Assembly: GCF_002995495.1 (NCBI RefSeq)
Contig: NZ_PVZV01000011.1
Location: forward strand, 186,001-250,000
DNA: 64,000 nt
Source: Actinocorallia populi
Lineage (GTDB): Bacteria > Actinomycetota > Actinomycetes > Streptosporangiales > Streptosporangiaceae
Direction of reading: 5' to 3'
The first letter of the stretch is position 1. Each line of letters opens with the position of its first letter. Under the pieces are notes generated by a model. It saw nothing but the letters and a program-made list of their open reading frames with translations, did no database searches and was not told where the DNA came from. Positions 40,351 to 51,414 of the stretch are shown here, in pieces. Made by a program: the position numbers and the translations under genes.

Positions 40351-40986
40351 ATGAACCTGAACGACGACCGCCAGCGCCGCGTGCTCTTCGCGGGGATGGC
40401 CGCGGTGCTGGTCCTGCTGGGCCTGTGGTTGTGGTGGCCCAGGCCCGACACCGAGCCGGTGGAGCGGGACGGCGCCCCGGTGGCGAGCGCCCCGCCCGCC
40501 GCTCCCGCCACCCCGCCGCCGGGCATCGACGAGCTCGTCGACCCGGAGAGCTTCGACGTCTACCGGCTGCTGCCCTTCGGCAGGGAGGACTTCGCGACGG
40601 CGGCCACCACCGCCCAGCAGTTCGTCTCCCGTTACGGGACGTACCGGTACGACGAGACCCCGCAGACCTATCTGGACAGGCTCCGCCCGCTGGTGAACGA
40701 TCAGGTCCATGACGACCTGCTGGCCGCCGCGTCCTCCCCGGGCATCCTGGAGCAGCGCAAGGCCGACCGGACCGTCGCGGAGGGCAGCGCCTCGCTGAAC
40801 TCCATCCGCACGATCGGCGGCACCTCGATCACCTTCGTGGTCACCGGCATCCAGCAGGTCACCGAGGCCGGCACCACCGGCCAGGACAGCGAGCAGTGGG
40901 CGGTGACGGTGCAGAACACCGGAGGTTCCTGGAAGGTGTACTCCTTCGGCCCGGCCGACGTCGGGCAGGACGGTGAGTCCGGATGA
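40351..40986 (+). CDS. Single-TM accessory protein, VirB8/NTF2-like
   Basis: 211 residues. One membrane helix at about 11-27 (VLFAGMAAVLVLLGLWLWW), a Pro-rich linker (45-60), then an extracellular alpha+beta region: FATAATTAQQFVSRYGTYRYDETPQTYLDRL followed by strands TSITFVVTGIQQVTE and EQWAVTVQNTGGSWKVYSFGP, which resembles the NTF2-like fold of VirB8 proteins. It would be the second such protein of the operon. No relative can be named with certainty; the analogous slot in ICEBs1 is an extra small gene. Overlaps the next start by ATGA. Confidence 0.7.
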   Translation: MNLNDDRQRRVLFAGMAAVLVLLGLWLWWPRPDTEPVERDGAPVASAPPAAPATPPPGIDELVDPESFDVYRLLPFGREDFATAATTAQQFVSRYGTYRYDETPQTYLDRLRPLVNDQVHDDLLAAASSPGILEQRKADRTVAEGSASLNSIRTIGGTSITFVVTGIQQVTEAGTTGQDSEQWAVTVQNTGGSWKVYSFGPADVGQDGESG

Positions 40987-42032
40987 GGCGGCGCCTGCTG
41001 GCGGTGGCCGCGGTCAGCGTGTTCGCCGCGCTCTTCTTCGCCCTCCTGGTCGTCCCCACGTTCTTCGGCGCCTCCCAGTTCCTCTTCGGCGGGGGAGGCG
41101 GCCGCGGCAACTGCGTCGACACCTCCGATGCCGCCGAGCAGCCCAGCGAGGCCGAGGCCGCCAAGGGCATCCCCGAGAACTACCTCGCCCTCTACAAGAA
41201 GGCGGGCGAGGAGTACGGCATCCCGTGGAACGTCCTGGCCGGGGTCGGCCGGGTCGAGACGATCCACGGCACCCTGGAGGCCGAGGGCGTCCTCAGCGGC
41301 GAGAACTACGCCGGCGCGGGCGGCCCGATGCAGTTCCTGGAGCCGACGTGGAAGGCCTTCGCCGTCGACGGCGACGGGGACGGCGCGAAGAACCGCTACG
41401 ACCCGGCCGACGCGATCCCCGCCGCGGCCCGCTACCTCAAGCACAACAAGGCGCCGGAGAAGATCCGCACGGCGCTGTTCCAGTACAACCACTCCTGGGA
41501 CTACGTCGACGACGTGCTGGACTGGGCGACCAAGTACGCGGCCGGCGAGTTCCGGGTGATCCAGGCGGCCGGGCTGCCCGACTGCAAGGACACCGAGGGC
41601 CTGCCCGCCTACGCCGACGGCGTCGTCGCCCGCATCATCGACTTCGCGCTGGCCCAGCGCGGCAAGCCCTACATCTGGGGCGGCGTCGGCCCCGACGGCT
41701 ACGACTGCTCCGGGCTCATGCAGATGGCCTACAAGCACGCCGGCCTGGACATCCCCCGCGTCACCTTCGACCAGTGGCCGTTCGGCGCCAAGGTCGACGA
41801 CGGCTCGGAGCAGCCCGGCGACCTCGTCTTCTTCAACTCCGGTCCGGGCACCGCCCCCGGCCGGCCCGGCCACGTCGGCATGGTCATCGGCGAGAACAAG
41901 ATGATCGTCGCCCGCTGCACCTTCTGCCGTCCGGCCATCGCCGTCATGCCCTACCGCATCGGCACCCTGATCGGCTTCACCCGCCCCATGGAGAACCCCC
42001 AGGTGGCGGACCAGCTGGAGAAGCTCGGCTGA
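40983..42032 (+). CDS. CwlT-like lytic transglycosylase plus NlpC/P60 endopeptidase (VirB1 analog)
   Basis: 349 residues. Membrane helix at about 5-27, an SLT-type domain at about 60-190 (catalytic Glu92 in VGRVETIHG, then AGGPMQFLEPTWKAF and ALFQYNHSWDYV), and an NlpC/P60 domain at about 215-340 with Cys242 in YDCSGLMQM and His297 in GHVGMVIGE. This two-enzyme layout is that of CwlT of ICEBs1 and Tn916, which opens the peptidoglycan for the conjugation channel. Last gene of the operon, closed by a strong terminator. Its presence argues that the apparatus crosses the wall. Confidence 0.92.
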   Translation: MRRRLLAVAAVSVFAALFFALLVVPTFFGASQFLFGGGGGRGNCVDTSDAAEQPSEAEAAKGIPENYLALYKKAGEEYGIPWNVLAGVGRVETIHGTLEAEGVLSGENYAGAGGPMQFLEPTWKAFAVDGDGDGAKNRYDPADAIPAAARYLKHNKAPEKIRTALFQYNHSWDYVDDVLDWATKYAAGEFRVIQAAGLPDCKDTEGLPAYADGVVARIIDFALAQRGKPYIWGGVGPDGYDCSGLMQMAYKHAGLDIPRVTFDQWPFGAKVDDGSEQPGDLVFFNSGPGTAPGRPGHVGMVIGENKMIVARCTFCRPAIAVMPYRIGTLIGFTRPMENPQVADQLEKLG

Positions 42033-42042
42033 GCGTGCGGCG

Positions 42043-42086
42043 CCCGCCCTGACCGGCCCCGACTCGCCGCGGCCGGTCAGGGCGGG
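42043..42086 (+). terminator. Terminator of the transfer-like operon
   Basis: CCCGCCCTGACCGGCC pairs perfectly with GGCCGGTCAGGGCGGG (16-bp stem, 12-base loop), 10 bases after the last stop. Confidence 0.85.
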
Positions 42087-42106
42087 GCCTCTGGCAGACT
42101 TGACGG

Positions 42107-42874
42107 ATGCTGCCTGACGAGTTGTTTCACCCGCTGGACCTGGACGACGCCCTGGAGGAGGCCGAGCAGGCCGGGGGGCGCGCGGCGGCCGTCGAGCTGC
42201 TGCAGCGGGTGCTGGACGATCCCCGGGCCGAGGGCGACGAGGCGCTGCCGGAGTACCTGGACGAGCTGATCGACCAGCTGACCGAGTTGAAGCGCTACCC
42301 CGAGGCGATCGAGGCGACCTACCGGCTGATCGAGGTGGACGAGTCCGCGCGGCTGGAGGAGCTCGGCGCGATCGCCCACCTGCACGCGATGAACGGCGAC
42401 AGGATCCAGGCGCGCGAGCTGCTGGAGGAGCTGCGCGGGAAGGCCGAGCCGCTGGACGCGCTGATGAACACCCTGGTGCTCGCGGGAGAGCTGGACGACC
42501 ACGAGACGGCCGTCGAGTGGCTCGCCGAGGACCTGCGGCGCGGCGTCTCCGAAGGCTGGGACCCCGACCTCGTGCTGATCCACCGCGGCCACTTCCGCCG
42601 CCTGGGCGGCTCCGACGCCCGGCTGGAGGCGCTGGTCGCCGACTACCTGCCGCCCGTGGAGCAGCGCGGCACCAAGCGGCTGCCGACCGGGCCCCGCTTC
42701 ACCCATCCGGGCACCGACCGGCTGGAGATCGAACGCCGGATGCGCGCCGACCTGTCCGCGCGGATCATCACCCCCGAGGGCGAGCTGGTCCCCTGGCCCC
42801 CGGAGCGCAACGACCCGTGCTGGTGCGGATCGGGCGCCAAGTACAAGAAGTGCTGCGGGCGTCCCACGCTGTGA
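42107..42874 (+). CDS. SEC-C motif protein with TPR-like helices
   Basis: 255 residues. The first 170 residues are helical, with Ala/Leu/Glu patterns suggesting TPR-like repeats ([26 protein letters not shown]). The end carries the SEC-C zinc motif [16 protein letters not shown], as in SecA and in many adaptor proteins. Function not known; the zinc knuckle may bind ribosomes or SecB-like partners. It is 43 bp before the NUDIX gene and probably cotranscribed. Confidence 0.85.
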   Translation: MLPDELFHPLDLDDALEEAEQAGGRAAAVELLQRVLDDPRAEGDEALPEYLDELIDQLTELKRYPEAIEATYRLIEVDESARLEELGAIAHLHAMNGDRIQARELLEELRGKAEPLDALMNTLVLAGELDDHETAVEWLAEDLRRGVSEGWDPDLVLIHRGHFRRLGGSDARLEALVADYLPPVEQRGTKRLPTGPRFTHPGTDRLEIERRMRADLSARIITPEGELVPWPPERNDPCWCGSGAKYKKCCGRPTL

Positions 42875-42917
42875 ACTCCGCGCTCGGGTAGGTTGCGGGG
42901 AACTCTCGGGAGGACTC

Positions 42918-43313
<396 letters not shown>

Positions 43314-43382
43314 ACCTGCGGTTAAGGGCCCGGGAGTGACGTGGAACACCGTGTGACGGCGGGTCGACAAGCCGGGACGCAC

Positions 43383-43388
43383 TAGAAT
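43383..43388 (+). promoter_or_regulatory. Possible -10 element of typA
   Basis: TAGAAT lies about 100 bp before the typA start in an otherwise GC-rich gap. No matching -35 hexamer at 16-18 bp is convincing. Confidence 0.25.
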
Positions 43389-43488
43389 TCTGGGGTAGAC
43401 CGCTGATCTGCGCCGCCCGGTTCCGGATTCAGACCCGATTCAGACCTTCGGATGCGGCGAATCCCGACACGAAACCGAGCGTACTCTC

Positions 43489-45339
<1,851 letters not shown>

Positions 45340-45355
45340 CCTGCGGCGATACGAG

Positions 45356-45385
45356 CCCGGTTCCCTTCGGGGAGCCGGGTTTTTT
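45356..45385 (+). terminator. Intrinsic terminator of typA
   Basis: CCCGGTTCCC pairs with GGGAGCCGGG (one wobble) around TTCG, followed by six T residues. This is the only classical T-tract terminator in the window. Confidence 0.9.
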
Positions 45386-45459
45386 CTTCGCGTTCTGGCT
45401 ACGCTGGGAGACGGCGGATCCTACGATGACGGGAGCTGAGCGTGAGGAGAAGAGCGCAG

Positions 45460-46125
45460 ATGGTAATCGTCTCGGTCCCGCCGGAGTTCTCCGTGTCCCT
45501 GCCGGAGGAGGACACGCCGTACGGCATGTGGCTGCGCGGTGAACTCGAGGACTATCTCCATCTCCCCGAACTCTTCTACACGGAGATCATCGACGGGGAG
45601 ATCGTGGTGTCACGTGCACCGGCCCATGGCCACAATCAGATCATCGAGTCCATCGGGCTTCCGTTTCGCGGAAGGCTGTTCAACGACTCCTCATTCCCCT
45701 GGCGCTGTTCGCAGTGCACCGGGCTCGACATGGTCGGGATCGAGCAGGGCTTCCTGCCGGATCTGATGATCCTGGACGCCCGGCTGTACCAGGAGGCGTC
45801 GCGTGAACACAGGCTGGTCTCCGACCAGATCGAGATGGTCGTCGAGGTCACGTCGCCGTCGAACGCCGGGAACGACCGACGTCCCGCCAAGGCGAACACC
45901 AAGTTCAGCAAGTGGCGCGACTACGCGCAGGTGGGAATTCCCTATTACCTGCTGGTCGACCGTGACCCGAAGGCCAAGGTCATCACCCTGTACTCGATTC
46001 CCGATGCCGCCACGGGGGCGTATCTGCAGGAGGAGTCGTGGAAGTTCGGGGAGACGGTCGTGCTGCCCGAGCACCTGGGCGTGGAGATCCCCACCGACGA
46101 GTGGCTGCCCTGGGATCTCGCCTGA
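45460..46125 (+). CDS. Uma2-family (DUF820) putative endonuclease
   Basis: About 221 residues from ATG 45460 (GTG 45442 is in frame). Uma2 features are: EIIDGEIVVSRAPAHGHNQII near the start, PDLMILD, VVEVTSPSNAGNDRRPAKANTKFSKWRDYAQVGIPYYLLVD with the PD-(D/E)xK-like E..K and Tyr, all in the expected order. The family has the restriction-endonuclease fold, is common in cyanobacteria and actinomycetes, and has no settled function; links to mobile elements or selfish genes have been proposed. No obvious partner gene. Confidence 0.85.
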   Translation: MVIVSVPPEFSVSLPEEDTPYGMWLRGELEDYLHLPELFYTEIIDGEIVVSRAPAHGHNQIIESIGLPFRGRLFNDSSFPWRCSQCTGLDMVGIEQGFLPDLMILDARLYQEASREHRLVSDQIEMVVEVTSPSNAGNDRRPAKANTKFSKWRDYAQVGIPYYLLVDRDPKAKVITLYSIPDAATGAYLQEESWKFGETVVLPEHLGVEIPTDEWLPWDLA

Positions 46126-46369
46126 GGTTCCGGGCGCTTCCGCACCGGGAGCGCCGGACGGCCGTCAGCCCGGGGTGGGCCTGCCGGTGGCGTCGGTCCT
46201 GACGGCCCTGGAAGAGGCGTGTCGCCCTTGGCGGTGCCGTCGAAGACGACCCGATACCCGGCGTCGCACCCGGTGCCGGACTTGAACTTGAAACGGCCCC
46301 GGCGCCGGTGCGGCCGGTGGCCGCGAGGCGCCGGATACCGCCGCAGAGGAAGATCACGGCGATTCCGCG
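46126..46369 (-). pseudogene. Possible coding remnant between the Uma2 and FHA genes
   Basis: About 240 bp. On the minus strand around 46190-46300 one frame reads RFKFKSGTGCDAGYRVVFDG with good third-position GC bias, but it has no start or stop of its own and continues into low-quality residues both ways. It may be the remnant of a secreted-domain gene broken by frameshift, or chance. Confidence 0.25.
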
Positions 46370-46398
46370 GGTCCGGGGGTCTTGGGGACCCCCGGACC
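46370..46398 (-). terminator. Terminator of the kinase-AAA-radical SAM-FHA operon
   Basis: GGTCCGGGGGTC pairs perfectly with GACCCCCGGACC around TTGGG (12-bp stem), 8 bases beyond the FHA gene stop on the minus strand. Confidence 0.75.
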
Positions 46399-46405
46399 TC
46401 CGGCG

Positions 46406-47818
46406 TCAGTTGAGGTGCACCGTGCCGGTGACGTCGGCGGCGAGGCGGAGGGAGTCGCCGTCCTGGAGGAAGGCCTCCACGCCGGGGGAGAGGCGCTCGC
46501 CGTTGACGAACGTGCCGTTGGTGGAGCGCTCGTCGCGGACCTTGGCCACGCCCCCCTGGTCGACCCAGACGGTCGCGTGCTTGCGCGAGACGTTGTCGTA
46601 CTGGGTGAAGGTGGACGCGGCGGGGGACTGGCCCGCGTCGCGGCCGAGGATCAGCTGCTGGCCGGCCGTGACCTTCAGCTCCCCGGTGGGGAAGCTCAGC
46701 CGCAGCGTCGGGCCCAGACCGCCGGGCCGCAGCGGCTTGAGGCAGACGTTGCACTGGGCCGCGGCCGGGTTGGCCAGCACGCTCTCGCAGTGCGGGCACA
46801 TCGCGGCGGTGCTGTCCTGCGGCGGCATCAGCGTGCCGTCGCGGGCGGGCGGCGGATCCAGGTGGCCCGGACGGCGTCCGTACGGGTCCTGGGGCTGGCC
46901 GTAGCCCGGCTGGGGCTGCTGCCCGTAGCCCTGGGGTCCGGGCTGCCCGTAGCCCTGCTGGGGCTGGCCGTAGGGGTCCTGGGGGCCGGGCTGCTGGCCG
47001 TAGCCGGGCTGCTGGGGCTGGCCGTACGGGTCCTGAGGGCCGGGCTGCTGGCCGTAGCCGGGCTGCTGCGGCTGGCCGTACGGGTCCGGGGCGCCGGGCT
47101 GGCCGTAGCCCTGCTGGGGCTGGCCGTAGGGGTCCTGGCCCTGCTGGCCGAGCTGGTTGGGCTGGCCGTACGGGTCCTGGCCGCCGGGCTGGGCGTACGG
47201 GTCCTGGCCCTGCGGCTGGCCGTAGCCCTGCTGGGGCTGGCCGAGCGGCTGGCCGTACGGGTCCTGGCCCTGGGGCTGGCCGCCGTAGCCGCCCTGGCCC
47301 TGTTGGCCGAGCTGGTTGGGCTGGCTCTGCTGGGCGTAGGGGTCCTGGGGGCCGGGCTGCTGGCCGTAGCCGGGTTGCTGCGGCTGGGCGTACGGGTCCT
47401 GGCCCTGCGGCTGGCCGTAGCCGGGTTGCTGCGGCTGGGCGTACGGGTCCTGGCCGCCGGGCTGGGCGTACGGGTCCTGGCCCTGCGGCTGGCCGTAGCC
47501 GGGCTGCTGGGGCTGCTGGCCGTAGCCGGGCTGCTGCGGCTGGGCGTACGGGTCCTGGCCCTGGGGCTGGCCGTAGCCGGGCTGCTGGGGCTGGGCGTAC
47601 GGGTCCTGGCCCTGCTGGCCGTACTGGGCGGGCTGCCCGTACGGGTCCTGCGCGGGCTGGCCGTAGCCGCCCGCCGGACCAGGCTGCGACGCGTAGGGCT
47701 GTTCCGCGGGGGCGGGACGCCGACGACGCCCGCGGGTGAGGTTGTTCCCGCAGGTCATGCAGATCAGGTCGCCAGGATTGTGCGGGGTCTGACAGACCTC
47801 GCAGGTCAGAGTCTCCAT
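46406..47818 (-). CDS. Zinc-ribbon/FHA-domain protein with a long QGPY repeat
   Basis: 470 residues from ATG 47818 (GGGGAGG upstream). N-terminal zinc ribbon (C6, C9, C20, C23), then about 270 residues of Gln/Gly/Pro/Tyr repeats (units like [16 protein letters not shown]), a second zinc knuckle ([19 protein letters not shown]), and a C-terminal FHA domain: [30 protein letters not shown] domains bind phosphothreonine, so it is the likely reader of the Ser/Thr kinase encoded at the head of the operon. The repeat is prion-like in composition and could drive condensation or surface display. Overlaps the radical SAM gene by 13 nt. Confidence 0.9.
   Translation of the reverse strand: METLTCEVCQTPHNPGDLICMTCGNNLTRGRRRRPAPAEQPYASQPGPAGGYGQPAQDPYGQPAQYGQQGQDPYAQPQQPGYGQPQGQDPYAQPQQPGYGQQPQQPGYGQPQGQDPYAQPGGQDPYAQPQQPGYGQPQGQDPYAQPQQPGYGQQPGPQDPYAQQSQPNQLGQQGQGGYGGQPQGQDPYGQPLGQPQQGYGQPQGQDPYAQPGGQDPYGQPNQLGQQGQDPYGQPQQGYGQPGAPDPYGQPQQPGYGQQPGPQDPYGQPQQPGYGQQPGPQDPYGQPQQGYGQPGPQGYGQQPQPGYGQPQDPYGRRPGHLDPPPARDGTLMPPQDSTAAMCPHCESVLANPAAAQCNVCLKPLRPGGLGPTLRLSFPTGELKVTAGQQLILGRDAGQSPAASTFTQYDNVSRKHATVWVDQGGVAKVRDERSTNGTFVNGERLSPGVEAFLQDGDSLRLAADVTGTVHLN
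46870..47660 (-). repeat. Gln/Gly/Pro/Tyr tandem repeat in the FHA protein
   Basis: About 790 bp of in-frame degenerate repeats built from [17 protein letters not shown] and PQQPGYGQ blocks, with variable spacing. Plus-strand DNA shows recurring CTGGGGCTGGCCGTAG-type motifs. Likely prone to slippage. Confidence 0.9.
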
Positions 47819-48465
47819 GAGGCCTCCCCGGCTCGTACTCCCGCCCCGTCCAGCACCGCGCTCAGACGATCCATGTCGCCTCGGCGCGGGATGCCGATGT
47901 AGTACACCCGCCGTCCTTCCGCACCGTCCTCGACGCACACCTGCATGCGCCGCCCGTCCATCTCGTCAGTCCCGTACCGCCTGCGTCCCAGGGGGGACAG
48001 CGGTATGAGTCGCTGGTTCGCCGATCCCCGGAGCGGGGATCCGTCGTTGAGCCGCTCCACGTACGGACCGGTCACCACAGCGTCGCACAGTTTAAGGATG
48101 TCCCGCGACTCCGGATCCCGGGAGAGCCTCGAGATTACATATCCGGAATAGACCAGGATGTCCAATGGACGTGACCTGCGCCACTCCTGCAGCCCCTCCA
48201 GCAGCTCCCGTAGCGCGCGGACCTGCTGGAACGGCTCCCCGCCGGAGATCGTGACCCCGTCCAGGTCCGGCAGGCCCGCCAGCCACTCCAGGACCGAGGC
48301 CACCGGCACCCGGTGGCTCTCGTCGGCCTCCCAGGTGTCCCGGGACAGGCAGCCGGGGCAGGCCAGCGTGCAGCCCTGGAACCAGATCCCGGCCCGCACG
48401 CCCGGCCCCAGCGCGGTCACCGGATGGTGCAGCTTGGCCAGCAGGACCGAGCCGCCGCCGCTCAC
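47806..48465 (-). CDS. NrdG-like small radical SAM protein
   Basis: 219 residues from GTG 48465, overlapping the AAA gene stop by 4 nt. The radical SAM cluster motif CxxxCxxC is C32, C36, C39 in [24 protein letters not shown] is the SAM-binding GGEP motif and DILVYSGYV the strand after it. Size and motifs match ribonucleotide-reductase-activating (NrdG/PflA-like) 4Fe-4S proteins, but no nrdD or glycyl-radical enzyme is nearby. It lies inside a kinase/AAA/FHA operon, so a protein-modifying or radical-installing role on an operon partner is the best guess. Confidence 0.88.
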   Translation of the reverse strand: MSGGGSVLLAKLHHPVTALGPGVRAGIWFQGCTLACPGCLSRDTWEADESHRVPVASVLEWLAGLPDLDGVTISGGEPFQQVRALRELLEGLQEWRRSRPLDILVYSGYVISRLSRDPESRDILKLCDAVVTGPYVERLNDGSPLRGSANQRLIPLSPLGRRRYGTDEMDGRRMQVCVEDGAEGRRVYYIGIPRRGDMDRLSAVLDGAGVRAGEASWRL

Positions 48466-50315
48466 GTCTCCTCGTCGGCGGAGTCGGGAGGCGTGGAGTC
48501 CAGCTCCAGCTCGACGATGCTGCCCTCGCGCCGGATGCCCCGCACCGTGACCCGCGTCCCGGCGGGCAGGTCGAGCTCGAACAGGGCGCGGGCCAGCGGG
48601 TTGACGAAATGCGACTCCAGGGCCATGCCGATGCCGCGGCCGCCCTTGTCGAGCTCGCCGGTGCACCACTCGCGCAGCGTGCCCATCACCTCGGACTTGA
48701 CCGCCAGGCTGAGCCGGTGCTCCTCGGTGACCCGGCGGCAGATGTTCGCCAGCTGCATGTCGAAGATCCGCGACGCGGCCTCGGCCCCGATGAAGTTGAA
48801 GACGATCACGTTGTCGCCGAGCCGGTTGAGCAGCTCGGGGCGGTTGAGCGTCGAGGTGAAGTGGTCGGAGATCGCGCTCTTGATCCGGTGCTCGATCTCG
48901 GCGTACCCCAGCCCCGGCGTGACCGTGGCCGAGCCCAGGTTCGAGGTGAAGATCAGGATCGACTCGGAGAAGTGCACGGTGTGGCCGCGCCCGTCGGTCA
49001 GCCGCCCGTCCTCCAGGATCTGCAGGAACTTGTCGAGGATCCGCGGGTGCGCCTTCTCGATCTCGTCGAAGAGGATCACCCGGAACGGGTCCTCGCGCAC
49101 CGCGTTGGTCAGCTCGCCGCCCGCCTCGTGGCCGATGTAGCCGGGCGGGGCGCCGATCAGCCGGTCCCCGGCGCCCTCGGCGGAGAACTCCGACATGTCG
49201 AAGCGCAGGTAGGCCGAGTCGTCGCCGAAGACCAGCTCGGTGATCGACTTGGCCAGCTCGGTCTTGCCGGTGCCGGTCGGGCCGGCGAAGAACAGCACGC
49301 CGCGCGGCCGGGAGGCGGACTTGGTGGCCTGCGCGCCCGACAGGCCCAGCACCGCCCGCTTGAGGATGTCCAGGGTCTTGGTGACGGCCTGGGGCTGGCC
49401 CAGGACCCGTTCGGGCACCCGCCGCTCGCCGTCCAGCACCCGGCGGCGCAGGTGGCCGCGCGACCACGGGTTGTCCAGGACGCCCAGCTTGTAGGTGCGC
49501 ACCGCGTCGGGCAGGTCGGCCAGGTCGATGTTGCGCTCCTTGGCCAGCCGGGTGACCTCGATCATCGACTGGAGGGTCAGCCCGTCGGCCTGCTCGGCGA
49601 AGGCGTCGCAGGCCTCGGCGGCCCCCTGGTCGGCCTCGGGGTCGGCGGCGAACGCGCGGGCCAGCAGCCGTGCGGTCACCTGCCGGTCGCCCAGGTGCGG
49701 GCGGGGCAGCGTCAGCTCGCGGATGGCGTCGTTCTCGGCCGCCAGCCAGGCCGGGAGGTCGCCGGGGCGCTCCACCAGCCACAGGATCGGGTTGTAGAAC
49801 GGCTTGGGCCGCACTCCCGGCACCCGGACGGGCCGGGCCGTGCGCGAGAGCTTCTCGCAGAAGCGGAAGAAGTCGCGCTCGGGCGGCTGGAGCTCGGTGG
49901 GGGAGGTGCCGATCCGGGACGCGCCCTCGATGAGGAAGGCCGCGCGGATCTGCTCGGAGGGCCGGGCCAGCGCCGCCAGGTGCTTGGTGAGCCCCTCCAG
50001 GGACGGCTTGGCGTCCCACTTGCCGAGCAGCTTCTCGGCGGCGGCGTGCGCGTCGTCGTCCTCGGGGAAGACGCGCAGCCCGTCGACCACGTCGTAGACG
50101 AGCATGCAGGACACCCCGCTGGACTGCAGCGCCTCCCACAGCAGTTCGCGCAGCGGCAGCAGCGCGATCTCGCCGCCGTTGGGGAAGAGGAAACTGTCGT
50201 AGAGGTTGCCCGACAGTACATACTGCGAGTGCACCGACAGGGTCGCGTCGAGCTCCCGGACGAACGGCGGCCAGCCCATGAGGCGGCCGCCGAGGGTGGG
50301 CTGGTCAGTGCTCAC
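48462..50315 (-). CDS. ClpB-type AAA+ ATPase
   Basis: 617 residues from GTG 50315. Residues 1-200 hold a degenerate AAA-like or unknown domain (YVLSGNLYDSFLFPNGGEIALLPL, LWLVERPGDLPAWL) with no P-loop. A linker region follows. The C-terminal module is ClpA/B D2-like: Walker A GPTGTGKTELAKS (K351), DMSEFS, the pore-loop segment GAPPGYIGHEAGG, Walker B FDEIEKAH (D417, E418), SNLG sensor and a Clp-type small domain. It lacks the Clp N-domain and ClpP-loop. Probably remodels or unfolds a partner. It overlaps the coiled-coil gene by 11 nt and the radical SAM gene by 4 nt. Confidence 0.9.
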   Translation of the reverse strand: MSTDQPTLGGRLMGWPPFVRELDATLSVHSQYVLSGNLYDSFLFPNGGEIALLPLRELLWEALQSSGVSCMLVYDVVDGLRVFPEDDDAHAAAEKLLGKWDAKPSLEGLTKHLAALARPSEQIRAAFLIEGASRIGTSPTELQPPERDFFRFCEKLSRTARPVRVPGVRPKPFYNPILWLVERPGDLPAWLAAENDAIRELTLPRPHLGDRQVTARLLARAFAADPEADQGAAEACDAFAEQADGLTLQSMIEVTRLAKERNIDLADLPDAVRTYKLGVLDNPWSRGHLRRRVLDGERRVPERVLGQPQAVTKTLDILKRAVLGLSGAQATKSASRPRGVLFFAGPTGTGKTELAKSITELVFGDDSAYLRFDMSEFSAEGAGDRLIGAPPGYIGHEAGGELTNAVREDPFRVILFDEIEKAHPRILDKFLQILEDGRLTDGRGHTVHFSESILIFTSNLGSATVTPGLGYAEIEHRIKSAISDHFTSTLNRPELLNRLGDNVIVFNFIGAEAASRIFDMQLANICRRVTEEHRLSLAVKSEVMGTLREWCTGELDKGGRGIGMALESHFVNPLARALFELDLPAGTRVTVRGIRREGSIVELELDSTPPDSADEET

Positions 50316-51375
50316 GTCGGCGTTCCCTCGGCTTGTTCTTCTGCTGCGTGGTGGTCGACGTCGATTGTGCACCCAACGGGAGTTCCTCGGCGCCGGGCTC
50401 CAGCCGCCAGGTGAGCTCCATGTCCAGCCCGTCCTCGCGCAGCCGCTCCTTGGCGGCCTCGAAGGCGTCGCACCACTCCCGTTCGCGCTCGGCGTCGCGG
50501 CGGCGGTCGTCCTCGCTCAGCGCCGGCCGGGTGCGCATCATCTTGGCGCGCAGGGTGGAGTCGTCCAGCTGCATCCGGACGGCCTGGTCGGGCCAGGCGG
50601 AGCGGGTCAGCAGCAGCGATCCCTCCACGGGGACGAAGGTGGAGAAGCCGGTGTCGACCTGGTAGCCGAGTTCTTCGAAGGTCCGCGTGATGGTCGACAG
50701 GATGTACTGGCGCTCGGCCTCGGCCTGGGCGAGCCTGTCCTGCTCCAGCGCCCAGGCCTTGAGGCGCTCCCGCTCGGCCCTGACGTTCCGGCCCGCCTCC
50801 TGGACGCGCAGGCGCACCTCGGTGAGCATGGCCTCGGCCTCGGCGTCCGTGGTGGCCTGGGCGACGCGCTCGGCGGCCTCCCGAACATGGAGGCGGTCGG
50901 CTTCGGCGGTGTCGTGGGGGAGCCGGGAGAGGACGCGGGCGAGGTCTTCACCGCGGTTCGCAGGGGTCTTGAGCTCGCGGGCGGTGCGGCGCCCGAGCTC
51001 CTCGGCGAGGGCGCTCTCGGCACGGGCGAGCGCCTCGTCGGCGGCGGCGCACCAGGAGACGAGCGCTTCGTACTCCTCCTCACCGGTGAACTCCAGCTCG
51101 GCGGGGAGGGGAACGGCGGCGTGCTCCCGGCGCCGGACGTCGCCGAGCGCACGGATCCGGGCGTTGCGGTCGATGACCTCGCGCAGCGCACGCTCGTACC
51201 GTTCGACCTCGGCGAGCGCCTCGGCCCGCCCGCCCGCCTTCTTCTCGGCGAGCGCGGCCAGCACCTCGGCCGTCTTCGCCCCGGCTCCGGCGCCCGCGCC
51301 GAGCAGCCGGTTCATCCCCAGGCTGGCGATCACCGCGGCGTCCAGGACGATCTCCGCCTCCACGCCACTGCTCAA
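50305..51375 (-). CDS. Coiled-coil protein of unknown function
   Basis: 356 residues from TTG 51375 (GTG 51363 is an alternative). Strongly helical, Ala/Glu/Arg-rich, with heptad-like stretches at about 45-80, 115-130, 160-225 and 290-320. A short non-helical patch around 230-265 (TFEELGYQVDTGFSTFVPVEGSLLL) resembles a small beta module. The tail is Ser/Thr/Gln rich. No family recognised. Being between the kinase and AAA genes with an 11-nt overlap to the latter, it is a probable adaptor or scaffold of that system. Confidence 0.78.
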   Translation of the reverse strand: MSSGVEAEIVLDAAVIASLGMNRLLGAGAGAGAKTAEVLAALAEKKAGGRAEALAEVERYERALREVIDRNARIRALGDVRRREHAAVPLPAELEFTGEEEYEALVSWCAAADEALARAESALAEELGRRTARELKTPANRGEDLARVLSRLPHDTAEADRLHVREAAERVAQATTDAEAEAMLTEVRLRVQEAGRNVRAERERLKAWALEQDRLAQAEAERQYILSTITRTFEELGYQVDTGFSTFVPVEGSLLLTRSAWPDQAVRMQLDDSTLRAKMMRTRPALSEDDRRRDAEREREWCDAFEAAKERLREDGLDMELTWRLEPGAEELPLGAQSTSTTTQQKNKPRERRREH

Positions 51376-51414
51376 CTAGTGCCCCTTCCCGGTGCGCCCC
51401 GCATGCGTGCGGAG

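Noticed and set aside
28616-42106. Integrase, relaxase or att direct repeats bounding an integrated element
   Set aside because: No such genes occur in the flanks and I saw no matching long direct repeats or tRNA gene at either edge; cannot exclude ends outside the window.
46870-47660. Non-coding satellite repeat
   Set aside because: The period follows codons of one open frame with zinc-ribbon and FHA domains at its ends, so it is a coding repeat.
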